Source: Tetrapyrgos nigripes (Eukaryota > Basidiomycota > Agaricomycetes > Agaricales > Campanellaceae). Taken from it: a stretch of DNA of 64,000 nucleotides. This document shows, piece by piece, positions 21,380 to 32,597 of this stretch (positions are counted from its first letter, which is position 1; the number at the start of each line of letters is the position of its first letter). The stretch covers positions 186,001 to 250,000 of the forward strand of contig JAACJM010000088.1 in NCBI GenBank assembly GCA_013368315.1, given 5' to 3'. Made by a program: the position numbers and the translations under genes. The notes under the pieces are model-generated. The model was not told the origin of the DNA. It saw only the letters and a list, made by a program, of their open reading frames with translations, and made no database searches.

Positions 21380-23136
21380 TCAAGCTGTCTTCTTCTGCAG
21401 ACCCTTAGGGAGTTCCTTCTCCCAAGGCAAAAAGTCGCGGCCTTGCATATACGGCCTAAGGACCTCAGGAATCACAACACCCTGGATTACCATCAGAATG
21501 TGGGAGTGAAGGTATACGGCACGAGACACTCACATCAGGAGTCTGGTAATTTTCTACCAGGCAGCAAAGCGCACGCTCAGTTGCACAAAGGGTTCCGTTC
21601 AACATGTGAACGTATAATTTTCGGGCCTGATCCTGCTTCTTCAAACCGCATCGTACCTCCAGACGTCGGGATTCTGCAACAACCTCAACTATGGAGAAGA
21701 CAGACAATAAACCAGGCAACTCACGATAATCTGTGCAATTCGAGCACGAGACCAACTCCTTATACCCTCTCTGGAAAGGGAACCAAGCTTCCAAATCATA
21801 CTTCTGCGCTGCTGCCAAATTTAACGCGCTCGATACGATCCCCACAACTTGATACCTCAAGCCCAAGCTCTGATAAAAGTCCTCCGAGTTGACGATCATG
21901 TTCTCCAGAGTCTCCCAGCTCTTCTCGGGGTCTTCTATGATAAACTGCTCGACTTTCTCAAATTGGTGGACACGGAATATCCCCCACATGTCTCGTCCTG
22001 CAGAGCCAGCTTCTTTACGGAAACATGTAGAATAACCTGCGTATTTGATTGGGAGTTGGGACTTTTCGAGCCATTCGTCAGAGTGGAAGACCGAGATGGG
22101 TTGCTCGGAGGTAGCAATGAGGTATTTTTCGTCTTCGTCGGCTATGACCTATGTACCATTGACATGTCAAGGCTTTTTCTCAAAGCATGCAGGGAAGTAC
22201 ACACACCTTGTAAAGCTCCTCGTCGAACTGATCCAACTGTGCAGTTTTGGCCATATGTTCCTTGTTCATGAAAAACGGAGGTTGTATCTTCTTGTAACCT
22301 TTCTTCCGAAGAAAGTCCAGTCCATAAGAAATCAGCGCTTGGTTAAGGTCGATTCCATCGTTGGTAAGGTAGTAACCTCGGTGACCTGCGACCTTTGCAC
22401 CTGTACGCGACTTACAGATTGGAATGTCGATAACGAACACAATGTTAGAAACACACCTCGATCAAGGTCCATAGCATCTAATCTGAGCAAAACTTCATGA
22501 TGAGGCATAATGTCTTTCCGAACAGGAGGTTCATCGGGTTCGCTTGCAGGATGCCAGGTACGGATAATAGAATTGTCGTCCTGCGAGAGTCAGACCTAGT
22601 CAGCACTGGTATTTATACGAGTTAGAACCGACATACCTCTGTGTTGCTGACAGGAACGTTCTTTCCAACAATGTTGCCCACCGTGGATGCTTTCGCTCTC
22701 ATTTTGGTCTCGAATTCCTTCGTTGCTTTCCGTTGAGCTTCCACTTGGGCATCTAACTCTTTTTTCTTTGCAACAAGGTCGTCGGCTGGTTCTTTAGCCT
22801 ACAGCGTGCAAAATCGTGAGACATAAATGAGAACACCGTGAAAGACGACTATACCTTCTTCTTTGCGGAAATTTCTTTTTGCACCGCGTTCACCTGTTTA
22901 CTGAGTCCATTGGCATCAAAGTCCACTAGAAATTTTGAAGAAAGAAACACGATTCCAGATGAATGAATACCGTCAGAGAGCACTCGAAGAAATACGCGCA
23001 CTCTTTACCCATTCGCTATACATCTGAATAATTTCATCTACAATCTCGACTGCATGCCCTCGCTTCCGCTGAGATTCCCGAATTTCTTCGGCGTTTCCGC
23101 CCTTGTTGTCGATAAAATGAAGGATATCGAGCGTCA
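21380..23136 (-). CDS. SES1: cytosolic seryl-tRNA synthetase
   Basis: The protein starts [15 protein letters not shown] (23136). An N-terminal coiled-coil arm (exons about 23136-22660, [19 protein letters not shown]) precedes the class II catalytic domain: motif 2 region [20 protein letters not shown].. with [11 protein letters not shown], the zinc-free [16 protein letters not shown] (formed across an intron) and motif 3 [14 protein letters not shown] with [15 protein letters not shown]. It charges tRNA-Ser in the cytosol. About eight exons, no lesion found; the end LQKKTA is at 21380. The C-terminal extension after the catalytic core is short, as in fungi. Confidence 0.93.
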
Positions 23137-23391
23137 TCTTGGATGTCTATAGAGATTTGACGCGTATACTGGAATTTAAGGACGCGGATAGGTGTATAGA
23201 TGTGAGTGAGTCCGAATGACTCCCAACAATTATCGATCGTCCTAAATTGGAATTTTGCTTAGTAAGGTACTGCAACTTCAAGGATACTGCTTTTTTGGTC
23301 TCGGAGTCTGACTCCATTTGACCGGAACGCGCAAGCTTAAGGTTAGCAAGGCGCAAAGGATACAGCAAAAAAAAAAGAAAGAAGCAGTGTC

Positions 23392-23487
23392 TCAAGATCT
23401 CAAGATCTCAAGGCCGGACCTTCCTCAACGCTTCCACTGGAATTTCTCGCAAGTCAACGTTATTTAACATCCCCCTAATTGTCGCAC
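23392..23487 (+). repeat. direct repeat, left of hydrophobin 1
   Basis: AAGCAGTGTCT, then CTCAACGCTTCCA, GGAATTTCTCGCAAGTCAAC and CCCCTAATTGTCGCA recur in the same order and orientation at 25065-25141. The two copies differ by small indels and substitutions. Confidence 0.7.
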
Positions 23488-23572
23488 CGTTGCGATGGTG
23501 GAGACGTTGTAGATTGACTGGACTAATAATCGTGACGTCTCATGATGCAGAGTGCACAAATTGACGTCTCCC

Positions 23573-23655
23573 AAGGATGTAGCCTGGAATCCAAGCGTCC
23601 CTGTAAGTGTAAGGACCACCAACAGGACGCTTGGTCACCGGGCTAAGGATGTAGC
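23573..23655. repeat. small hairpin insertion with 11-bp direct repeats
   Basis: AAGGATGTAGC occurs at 23573-23583 and 23645-23655. Between them, CCAAGCGTCC (23591-23600) and GGACGCTTGG (23625-23634) are a perfect 10-bp inverted pair. The paralogous site upstream of hydrophobin 2 (about 33845) has one AAGGGTGTAGC and no insert. Confidence 0.65.
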
Positions 23656-24144
23656 GAATCGTAGCCTCGGAAACTAGTACGCTCGCCACCTCCTCGCTCG
23701 CCACCCCCGTCCTGCCCTTCTTGCTGACCTTTGAGTAGGGCTCCACTAGGGCTCCACATGAAAACTGTTCCCAAATCTTGCTGAAGCCTGGAACCAAACT
23801 GGAATATCATCTTCCTACGAATCAATTATTTAATAACGTACTGCGTTTCCCCATTTTTCGACATATGCACAGGCCTTCAGTTCTCCAATGAAATTCTATC
23901 ACGCCAGCCAATAATGGCTATTGAAACGTCGACGGCCCAAGAATCCCGCTTTTCTCAGCAGGGTCTTCTATTAAGGTCCAAGTGTTGTCCTATACACTAT
24001 GATTGACATCTGTCGTACAATTCGGCTCATTGACATACCGAGCAAAAATTTGTCTTGGTGCAATTCGGTTCTAAAACTCGTGCAACTGCTCTCTGTCATT
24101 GAGGTCCAGCCCAGCCGCTAATCCAGCCGACCAGTCACAAAACG

Positions 24145-24152
24145 TATAAATA
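24145..24152 (+). promoter_or_regulatory. TATA box of hydrophobin 1
   Basis: TATAAATA 95 bp upstream of the start codon, followed by a pyrimidine-rich CTTTCTTCACTC stretch typical of strongly expressed fungal genes. Conserved before hydrophobin 2. Confidence 0.75.
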
Positions 24153-24239
24153 CCCCAGCAAGATGCACACTTTCTTCACTCGAACAACCCACAATCGTTC
24201 AAGTTTACCGGTCTTTTGCAAACCAACAACTCTCTCATC

Positions 24240-24684
24240 ATGCAGTTCAAATTCCTCACCGTCGCTGCTCTTGCCACCCTTGCGGCTGCCACTCCTCTTG
24301 AAGTTCGTCAAGCAGGTCAATGCAACACTGGCTCACTGCAAGTGAGTATTCGACGTTTGCTGATATCTGGTTGACCTTGATGTTGACGCTTTTCCTTCGT
24401 AGTGCTGCAACAGCGTTCAGAGTTCCAACACCGGCCTTGTCTCAGGCCTCCTCGGTTTGCTCGGCGTCGTTCTTGGTGGTGTCACTGCCCAAGTTGGCGT
24501 AACATGCACCCCAATTACTGTCATTGGCGGTGGAGGAAACTCCTGCACTGCTCAGCCCGTTTGCTGCGAGAACAACAGCTTCAGTAAGGTCACTTTCCCC
24601 TGTACCTTTGATCAGTATTGACGTTTTCTTCCTCTAGACGGCATCATTGCCATTGGCTGCAGTCCCATCAACATCAACCTCTAA
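24240..24684 (+). CDS. class I hydrophobin 1
   Basis: Exons 24240-24341, 24403-24583 and 24638-24684 encode 109 residues. A signal peptide (MQFKFLTVAALATLAAA) precedes a mature part with the eight-cysteine pattern C-CC-C-C-CC-C: GQC, QCCN, GVTC, NSC, VCCE and IGC. The long loop between Cys3 and Cys4 and the hydropathy fit class I. Such proteins are secreted and self-assemble as amphipathic rodlet films on aerial hyphae and fruit bodies. The coding sequence is almost identical to hydrophobin 2: the mature proteins differ only at GSLQ versus GPIQ, and intron 2 is nearly the same. Confidence 0.96.
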
Positions 24685-25064
24685 GCGTTCCGCTCTCTCG
24701 CTCTCTTCATTGGTGATATCTAGTTCTTGGTTGGAAAATACTCAGTATCGACGTAGTCGGTTGGGTTGGGCAGTATCTGTAATAATATAACACATTCATT
24801 GTGCTCCGAACATTTTCTGTGAGATGAGCTTGGTACTGAGATGCCGGCGACAACGAACAACGACCTTGTCAATGTAAAAGACCAAATCTGTTCGACCTCG
24901 TCCTTTAAACATGTGCGGTATATCATCAAAAAGTCAACCACCAGGCATAGAGGATGCCAGAGGCGTCGACATAGGAAGGACGCTATTGACCACCTCGGCT
25001 ACCTGACATAAGAAAAAGACGCGACTCTGCAGTTTGTACAACATGAACATAGCCAAAAAAAAAC

Positions 25065-25141
25065 AAGCAGTGTCTGGAGGCTGGACCCTCCTCAACGCTT
25101 CCAGGAATTTCTCGCAAGTCAACATGCCCCCAATCGTCGCA
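25065..25141 (+). repeat. direct repeat, right of hydrophobin 1
   Basis: Partner of the copy at 23392-23487; both lie behind an A-run. Together they bracket the hydrophobin 1 gene and its duplicated flanks. Confidence 0.7.
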
Positions 25142-25144
25142 TAA

Positions 25145-25942
25145 TCATATCCTTTGGTATGTAGGAGGATCAAAGTGCAAATTGAACGCCTCCTCACAAA
25201 AGATTGCATCAACGGGACAATCCAATCTTTCCCGAGAGGCCGAAATTGAGGAGTCAAGGATGACAGTATAGCACTGCTTGTCCTCGACTTCAGCACCCTC
25301 CATAACCGAAATCCTAATTGTATCCCAGCTGACTTCATAGCGGCACCAATTCTCCATGGACGGACTGACACGGTGAAATTTCTTCCTATCAAAACCTGCG
25401 GTGAACCGCAAACCAAAGGAGGATATAGCAAAAGGATTCCAAGTGGCATGGCGATAGAACCATCTTATGCGACGGGTTGTTGTGTCAAGTTGTTGTGTCA
25501 AGGAAGGAAGAGAAGCGAATAGCCAGGAAAGGTTTAGCACCGTACCTGATTACTCTGTCGGTTTCTGAATACCGGGTCCCAGGGCAGTCTGATGAGTCTG
25601 AGCCTGGCCCAGTGGCATCCATCGGATTGTAGTGAGATCCCGGTCATTGAAGAGTCCGTTGACTTGTCCATTGTCGTCCCGTTGTACCAGAAGATTATAC
25701 GTCCCGACGGTATGAAGGACCGTCTTCCAGTCAAAACCTTTGGCCTGACTGTATAGGTGATGGTGCACTAGATTTCGCCACTGATAAAGGTCATAGACGG
25801 CAATGGTCATAAACACTGGAGACGCACTTTCGACGATGTCAGCGAATGCCTGTTTGAACTCGTCTAGTGTCTTCTTCTCAGAGTAACTCGTGTGGAGTTT
25901 GTTGAACAGAGGAGAGGAGAGTAGCGTGGATGGCATGATCAT
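25145..25942 (-). CDS. hypothetical protein, in-frame stop or intron
   Basis: Two open stretches in the same frame, 25942-25550 (opens MIMPSTLLSSPLFNKL) and 25540-25145 (ends FDPPTYQRI), are separated by one TAA after QKPTE. Either an intron starting at gtaatc or gtacgg near 25555 removes the stop, or this is a nonsense mutation. Features include YDLYQWRNLVHHHLYSQAKG and a Trp-rich middle. No signal peptide or known domain. It lies just outside the right direct repeat of hydrophobin 1. Confidence 0.45.
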
Positions 25943-26521
25943 AGACGACGATGACCCAGGGAGAAGGGCGTTGAAAGAAGGAGTGGAACTGAGGGCAGGG
26001 CCAGCGAGCTATCACTCTATATAGCTCAACTGTTTGAACCTTCACTGACGCCCAGTCTTGGACAATGGAAAGATGCACCATTGTCTGTAGGTCTTGCCTT
26101 ATCAAGTATTTTGACCAACCGCATGTGCGTCGCCAATGTCCATAGTTTTCTTCTCAGGGTACGGGCCTTCAATCAAAGGGACGACTCCACACAAAAATGA
26201 TGAAAAGTCAAAATACAGCGTGTCGCATTGAAGATGAAAGAGAAAGAAGAGAGATGGGTCACGCACTTCGCGCTACCAGCTGGCAACTAATGGCTGAATG
26301 GGCCCTCTTGCAAGGCTCTGTTCGGCCCGTTCGCTGTGGTCATAGCTCGAAGTTGGCTCGAAGACGTGGAACATTTGAGAACAGGAAAGGTCAGGAAAGA
26401 CGCACTCTGTTAAAATCCCAAGTTTTACAACATGTACGTGTGCATGCAAAACATGACAATTAGACTGCAGCGGGAAAAGCAGGTATAGAAAGTCGAAATC
26501 TCGAGCAAAAAGGTATGGGTG
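25943..26521. other. intergenic, nothing recognised
   Basis: Upstream of the hypothetical gene and downstream of the SUZ gene (both minus). Only short open frames without splice support. Confidence 0.5.
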
Positions 26522-27269
26522 TCAAGGACTTGAAGCTACACCCGTATCCTCAACTTCAGCACAAGAGGATTGTGTCTGCGGCTGCTTGCTTCGTCTCCCC
26601 TGGAAACCCCTCGGACTGTTCCTGCCACCTTCACTTTCCGGCCCTCGAGGATTACGCGATACCGAAGTTGCAGGCGGTGAATTAGCAGAGGCTTTACTTC
26701 TATCCTCTCGCGAAATGGAGGAAGCTAGAGGTAAGGACGTGGTTGAGCTGGATGCGGAATCTGGACTAGGGCTAGCACTCTCGCCGAAGATTCTGTTTCG
26801 AGCCGCTTGATATCGGGCCTCTCTCTCCTGGAAGGACTCTGCTGAGGTAGAGGCAGATATCGTGGGTGGTGGCGAGTTGGGGTTAGATTGAGGGCGTTTC
26901 AGTATCTTCAGGACGGGTTGGAAAGCTGCTGCTGGAGGTGCTGCTACAGGCCGCGATGAAGAGGATGCAACAAGGATAGGCATGGGTTCTGATGCTTTGC
27001 GGTCACTGCCAGAAAGAGAAAACTAGTTGTGTATTGACTAGTATGAAGGCGTAGATAGACATACGCCTCCTCCCAAATCTTCCTGTTTACCTCTCCGTTG
27101 GGCACGTCCTGCTCTTCGTCTTCGTCCTCCCAATCGTCACGCACTGCCACTACTGGTCGCCGCCGCATTTCTGGCTGTAAGATTTCAGTGGAAAGCATTG
27201 CAAACGTCTGAGAGGACCCACAGTTTGTACACCATCCCAATCAGAGCCAGAACTTGAAGGGAGCGCCAT
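26522..27269 (-). CDS. SUZ-domain protein
   Basis: Three exons. A short first exon (MALPSSSGSDWDG, start 27269) splices at gtacaa/ttacag to PEMRRRPVVAVRDDWEDEDEE, and the last exon begins DRKASEPMP. Near the middle, LKILKRPQ followed by SFQEREARYQAARNRIFGE matches the SUZ domain, a short conserved RNA-binding segment first seen in R3H-domain proteins. The tail is Ser/Pro/Arg-rich and ends GVASSP at 26522. About 210 residues; no other domain. Likely a cytosolic RNA-associated protein, inferred from the domain alone. The start is 127 bp from the dipeptidase start on the other strand, so the promoter is shared. Confidence 0.8.
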
Positions 27270-27395
27270 ACTGCTTAGTCAGACACACCCTTCAAAGATC
27301 GACAGCCCGGGCCGCACTCTTCCTGCAGCTGGACATCCTTCGGTGGTTCGTAGCACTCTTCCTCTCAGTCGATTAGTTGATCGGTCAAACCCATT

Positions 27396-29599
27396 ATGCC
27401 CGCCCCCAAAGAGTTTCTCGACTTTGTTGACAGCAATGCAGATGCTTTCATTCAGAGGCTTTCGGAGGCTGTATTGATCAAATCGTATGCAATCTCAGCG
27501 ACTTTTGTACTTCCAGACTCGAGTTAACAGTACTTGGTTGGCATCTACAGTGTCAGCGGCGACCCAACTTATAGGGATGAAGTCATTAAAATGTCCAACT
27601 GGATTAACCAGCAGCTCCAGGCTGTTGGTGTCCAGACTCATCTAGCGGACCTCGGGAGACATACTATGGACGGTCAGGATCTTCCGCTTCCTCCTGCAGT
27701 ACTAGGTCGAATTGGAAACGATCCCAACAAGAAGACTGTGCTGGTTTATGGTCACTTCGACGTTCAGCCTGTCAGTACTCAGATTTGGATGTCTTTGTCG
27801 TATCACCTTTGACTTTACTTGCTTCGCTTTGACAGGCCCTCGTGTCTGACGGATGGAACACGGATCCATTCAAACTGACCATCTTACCCAACGGTCAACT
27901 TGTCGGTCGAGGCTCTTCCGACGACAAAGGTCCAGTCCTGGGATGGCTCAACGTTCTTCAGTATCACCACCAAACGAAGACACCTCTTCCTGTCAATCTC
28001 CGCTGCTGCTTCGAAGGAATGGAAGAGAGTGGAAGTGAAGGCCTGGATGATCTCGTGAAGAAGGAATCCCAACCTGGAGGATGGTTTGATGGTGTGGATT
28101 GTGTTTGCATCGTGAGTCCTATCTTTCCTTCAGTTTAACATGAGCTGATGAGATGTCATATTTTGGATCCTAGTCTGACAACTATTGGCTGAACACTCGC
28201 ACCCCTGTCCTTACTTACGGTTTACGAGGCTTGTCGTATTACAAGATTAATGTGGAAGGTCCCGCCAGAGATCTTCATTCTGGTGTTTTTGGACGGATGG
28301 TCCATGAGCCCATGACGGATCTCATCAGAGTAATGGGGACATTGGTGGATGTCAACGGGAAGATCCTCATACCTGGTGTGGACGAAATGGTAGCTGGGGC
28401 AGATGTCGAAGAACGGTGAGTTTATGCGCGGTTTATTTGTTCCAACGTTTCTGGTTGAGTAAGAATCGCTTTTCCGACCTCATTCCCCTATCCTAGGCAG
28501 CTTTACGAGAAACTCGATTACAGCATTAAAGATGTGGAAGATTCTATTGGCGCTGCCACAGCTTTGTCCGATGACAAAGTTGAGGTCCTTATGGGTCGTA
28601 TGAGAATGCCAAGTCTATCTCTCCACGGAATCGAGGGTGCTTTCTACGGGGCTGGAGCAAAGACCGTCATACCTGCTAAGGTTTCAGGGAAATTCAGTAT
28701 TCGGTAAGAGCACAATTTTTTACTCCTAACTGTCCGTTTTCTGCATTCTTTCATCTCCTCCCCGCAGCTTGAGAGCCACTGTCTTACGTTTGTCCTAGGC
28801 TTGTACCCCTCAAAGTCCGGAATCCGTACTTCCGCTTGTCAAAGCTCATATCGAGTCCGAGTTCAAGAAATTGGGTACGAAGAACAAACTTCACTTGGAA
28901 GAACTTCACGGAGGCACTCCTTGGGTCACGGACATCAATCACTGGAACTTCAAAGCGGCGAAGATTGCTACCAAAGTGAGTTCATTTATCTGCTATTCCC
29001 AACATCTTAGAACATCCCACATCCCTCTTTCAATCTGATGATCTGCTCTTCGCTTCTCCCTGCTTTGCCTGCCATTTGAAACGCTGAACCCACTTAACGT
29101 TGTCTTTGATATTATGTTTATTTCAGGCCATATACAATCAAGAACCGGACATGACCCGCGAAGGTGGATCAATTCCAGTTACGTTGACATTTGCAGAGGC
29201 GCTCGGTGTGAGCGTTTTACTGCTGCCTATGGGTAGAGGTGATGATGGTGCTCAGTACGTATTGGCAATTGCATCCTTTTTTAATTCGTGTTTTGGGTTC
29301 TGTCATCTATATCTGTCTTCGTTACAAGATCTGTCTTCGGAGGGGTTCGAGTTGCGATTCTTCATCTCATTCTCTTTTCGCGTCTACGTGATTTCCGGAC
29401 GGCAGGCTCATCTATTCTTGTACCATCTTTTCTAGTTCTACAAACGAGAAGCTCGACCGTTCCAATTACATCCAGGGGGTGTGTATCCATTGATTATTGT
29501 CTCGAAAGGGATTAGCTCTGATGGTTTTTTTTTCTTCTCCAATCCGAACAGACCAAACTTTTGGGAACCTACTTGTACGAGGTCAGTGTTGCACAGTAG
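27396..29599 (+). CDS. DUG1: Cys-Gly / nonspecific metallodipeptidase (M20, Dug1/CNDP2)
   Basis: About nine exons. M20 metal and catalytic motifs are all seen: [35 protein letters not shown] (formed across an intron) and GRGDDGAHS, whose His is created by splicing ca-t near 29257/29435. The first intron must end at ctacag so that IKS joins [26 protein letters not shown] and [21 protein letters not shown] are dimerisation-domain blocks close to human CNDP2. Cytosolic; yeast Dug1 hydrolyses Cys-Gly from glutathione turnover. The end [13 protein letters not shown] is at 29599. No lesion seen. Confidence 0.93.
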
Positions 29600-30029
29600 A
29601 TTGACCAAGGCTTCGAGTTAGTGTCTTTGGTGGTCTATCGCGACCTGTGCTTCTTGGGGGGGTTCGTTTTGAGCCAGAAGTCATTCCAGTAATGAACAAA
29701 GTTTGTACGTATGCAGAGCCGTGTATTCTGAACGATATGTATTCTTAGCTGTGGAGATGAAAGTCGTGCAATTCTCAAAATTTCCGGCCCCATCAAGTCC
29801 CCATCCTTGCCAAGACTCGAGTATATCTAGATAACGGCAATTGCGGTATTCTGAGAATGAGACACTCAGACCAAGGAATTGATGCCAGCGAAGCTGCCTC
29901 ATTTCAAAATACAGAATATCCACCAATGGCAACACTAGCGCTGCTCGCCCCCACAAACATGTGGATATCCAAGCACAAAACGTTTGACAGACAGCTTATT
30001 CCTGTCACTGCTAATTCTCAGTGGCTGTC
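29600..30029. other. intergenic, nothing recognised
   Basis: Sequence between the dipeptidase stop and the start of the hydrophobin 3 duplication. Short open frames only. Confidence 0.5.
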
Positions 30030-30442
30030 TGCGCGCTGTTGCAATATCAAAACTTCGCCGGGTCCGAAGAGATCTGCAGGGGGTTTCAGTAAAGATTTGT
30101 TTTCTTTTTTTTGATGGTTGCTCATTCGCTGTTCGGCTGGAGCTTCAACCGACCAATAAATCGGACTTTTGGAAGTCTAGAAGTAGTTCCGCTGCCGGCA
30201 ACATCAGAGTACGCGAGTTATACGTGAAGATGCAATCTCAAGTATATGTTGATCTGGGTTAATTCAGGAAAAATCGAGGGAAACCCCAGAGAGGAATTCC
30301 CGAGGTATTTTTTAAAGACTTCTTGCAATTACTTATTCAAGTTCATTCAAATTCGTCAACGGTATACAGTAATAGACTATTGAGAAGACTTGAGTGAAGC
30401 ATCTGTCCTACAATTGTCCCGACGACCATGGGACGAGCGCAT

Positions 30443-30908
30443 TTACAAGTTGAGGTTAACAGGGGAGCATCCAAGGGCAACGATGCCGTCTAGAGGAAGA
30501 AATACGTCAATACTAGTCAAAGGTACAAGGGAAAGTGACCTTACTGAAGGTGTTGTTCTCGCAGCAAACGGGCTGAGCAGTGCAAGAGTTTCCTCCAACG
30601 CCAATGACAGAAATTGGGGAGCACGTTACGCCAACTTGGGCATCGACGCTTCCAAGAACGACGCCGAGCAATCCGAGGAGGCTTGAGACAAGACCGGTGT
30701 TGGAACTCTGAACGCTGTTGCAGCCTAGTAGCGGGGGAGACCAGGGACAACGACGAGCACGAACAAGTCAGTACGGACAATAACGGAGGTGAGGAAGGCT
30801 TAGCCTACATTGGAGGTTTCCGGTGTTGCACTGGCTAGCAGGGGCAGGGGTACCTGTGGCAGCCGCAAGGGTGGCGAGGGCAGAGATGGTGAGGATCTTG
30901 AACTGCAT
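30443..30908 (-). CDS. class I hydrophobin 3
   Basis: Exons 30908-30809, 30724-30545 and 30489-30443 encode 108 residues, opening MQFKILTISALATLAAATG. The eight cysteines follow C-CC-C-C-CC-C (SQC, QCCN, GVTC, NSC, VCCE, LGC) with the same intron positions as hydrophobin 1, except that the first intron is shifted one base (CAA T split). It is intact and presumably functional. Compared with hydrophobins 1 and 2 it lacks the LEVRQAG segment and has PAPASQ instead, and ends VALGCSPVNLNL. A TATA box is present upstream. Confidence 0.94.
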
Positions 30909-30982
30909 GTTGGCTGAGAGGGAGATGCTTGAACGACTGGGAAGTACTGTTCGAGTGAGGAAAAAAGGTTTTTGGAGGTATG

Positions 30983-30990
30983 CCTTTATA
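30983..30990 (-). promoter_or_regulatory. TATA box of hydrophobin 3
   Basis: TATAAAGG on the minus strand, 75 bp upstream of the start codon at 30908. Confidence 0.6.
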
Positions 30991-32054
30991 CCTTTCGTGC
31001 AAGTTCGCCGTTCCAGGTCGAGAGACTTTGCCCAAGCGGTCAATTACGCCCCAAACCGTCTCAGCCATTCATGGGACTGAAGTGAAGTTTACAGAACATT
31101 CTCTAGGATGACACCCCGATGCCAGGTACACAGAAAAAATTGCACAAGCATGCCTCCTAGTTCATCCATGACGCGTTTTTTGGACTTTGGAGCGGTCCGT
31201 CCAACATGCGTTATCCTAAAGGAGATGCTAAGAGCTGTCTTGAATTGGACCGTTGACGGTTGATTGACGTTGTCCGCCCGCCCAGACTTGCACCTTGTTT
31301 GCCACAGTGCCCGAGCAGGGAACAGAATTGACAGGTCCAATTTCACCTGAGTTCCGAGCCCGACATCCGCACGAATTTCACCTTGGCATTTTCAATGAAA
31401 TTAGCGAAAAATAGCGGGGGATGAAGACAATTCTGGAAAGAAAACACGATAGATATTTGCATGAAGCTGTGAACCAGCATCCAACGTCTGATCTGGCAGT
31501 GGACTATGCAAGCCTATAAAAAAAACTAGCAATTTTGGTTGACCTGTGAGGGTAATGTTCAGACTTGTACGCGCTGTTGTATGCCAACCTGAAGAGATCT
31601 GCAGGGGATAGTAAAGAGTTGTTCGGCTGAAACTTCAACTTGACTTCAACTGACCAACAAAATCAGACTTTTTGAAGTCTAGAACTTGAAGTGGTTCCGC
31701 CCGTTCAAGCGAAATCGGGGTGCGTGAGTTGTACGTGAAGATGCATATCAAAATATTGCTCCGAAACGAGGGCTTGTACTTGCAAGTATATGCTTCGGGG
31801 TTTGTTAAGGAAAAAATTGAGTGAAATCCGAGAGAAGTCCCGAGGTGTTGTTCTTTCAAGACTGCTTAATTTACTTCGCGTCTCGAATAGTTCAATTATG
31901 TAATGGGAAGCTTGCAGGTAATATCAGTAGAAAATGTGTTATAGCAAAGCAGGGTCATTCAAATTCGTCAACGGTATACAGTAGCAGACTATTGAGAAGA
32001 CTCGATTGAAGCATCTATCCTACAGTTGTCCCGAAGACCATGGGACGAGCGCGT

Positions 32055-32514
32055 TTACAAGTTGAGGTTAACAGGGGAGCATCCAAGGGCAACGATGCCG
32101 TCTAGAGGAAGAAATACGTCAATACTAGTCAAAAGTACAAGGGAAAGCGACCTTACTGAAGCTGTTGTTCTCGCAGCAAACGGGCTGAGCAGTGCAAGAG
32201 TTTCCTCCGACGCCAATGACAGAAATTGGACTGCATGTTACGCCTACTTGGGCATCGACGGATCCAAGAACGACGCCGAGCAATCCGAGGAGACCTGAGA
32301 CAAGGCCAGTGTTGGAACTCTGAACGCTGTTGCAGCCTAGTAGCGAGGGGGACCAGGGACCACGACGAGCACGAACAAGTCAGTAAGGAAAATAACGAAG
32401 ATGAGGAAGGCATAAGCTACATTGGAGGTTTCCGGTGTTGCACTGGCTAGCAGGAGCACCTGTGGCAGCCGCAAGGGTGGCGAGGGCAGAGATGGTGATG
32501 ATCTTGAACTGCAT
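32055..32514 (-). CDS. class I hydrophobin 4
   Basis: Same three-exon structure as hydrophobin 3; opens MQFKIITISALATLAAATG and ends NLNL at 32055. All eight cysteines are present. The mature N-terminus is shorter than in hydrophobin 3 (APASQC instead of TPAPASQC). Exon 3 is identical to that of hydrophobin 3, and exon 2 differs by a few codons. A secreted surface protein; the gene lies in tandem with hydrophobin 3. Confidence 0.93.
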
Positions 32515-32589
32515 GTTTTCTGGGAGGGAGATGCTTGAACGACTGGAGAGTACTGTTCGAGTGAGGAAAAAAAGGCTTTTGGAGGTCGG

Positions 32590-32597
32590 CTTTTATA
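32590..32597 (-). promoter_or_regulatory. TATA box of hydrophobin 4
   Basis: TATAAAAG on the minus strand, 76 bp upstream of the start codon at 32514, aligned with the hydrophobin 3 box. Confidence 0.6.

Larger units (their letters stand above)
23137..24239. other. 5' region of hydrophobin 1, duplicated sequence
   Basis: No gene. From about 23492 it is homologous to 33768-34456 upstream of hydrophobin 2. It also holds a direct repeat copy (23392-23487) and a hairpin insertion (23573-23655), described separately. Confidence 0.7.
23492..25056 (+). repeat. segmental duplication A1 (hydrophobin 1)
   Basis: Homologous over its length, with indels, to 33768-35321, covering about 700 bp upstream, the gene and about 370 bp downstream. 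Confidence 0.8.
30030..31468 (-). repeat. segmental duplication B1 (hydrophobin 3)
   Basis: Homologous to 31568-33518 in the same orientation, including 3' flank (GAAGAGATCTGCAGGGG), gene and 5' flank (GAATTGACAGGTCCAA, ATTAGCGAA). B2 is longer because of extra blocks near 32640-32800 and 33130-33330. Confidence 0.75.

Noticed and set aside
29230..29440. Apparent GAQ instead of GAH in the dipeptidase metal site
   Set aside because: Splicing ca-t across the intron gives DDGAHS; the site is intact.
30541..30780. Hydrophobins 3 and 4 looked like frame-broken pseudogenes in single-frame reading
   Set aside because: Using the donor at CAA-T and the acceptor ctag both give complete eight-cysteine proteins.
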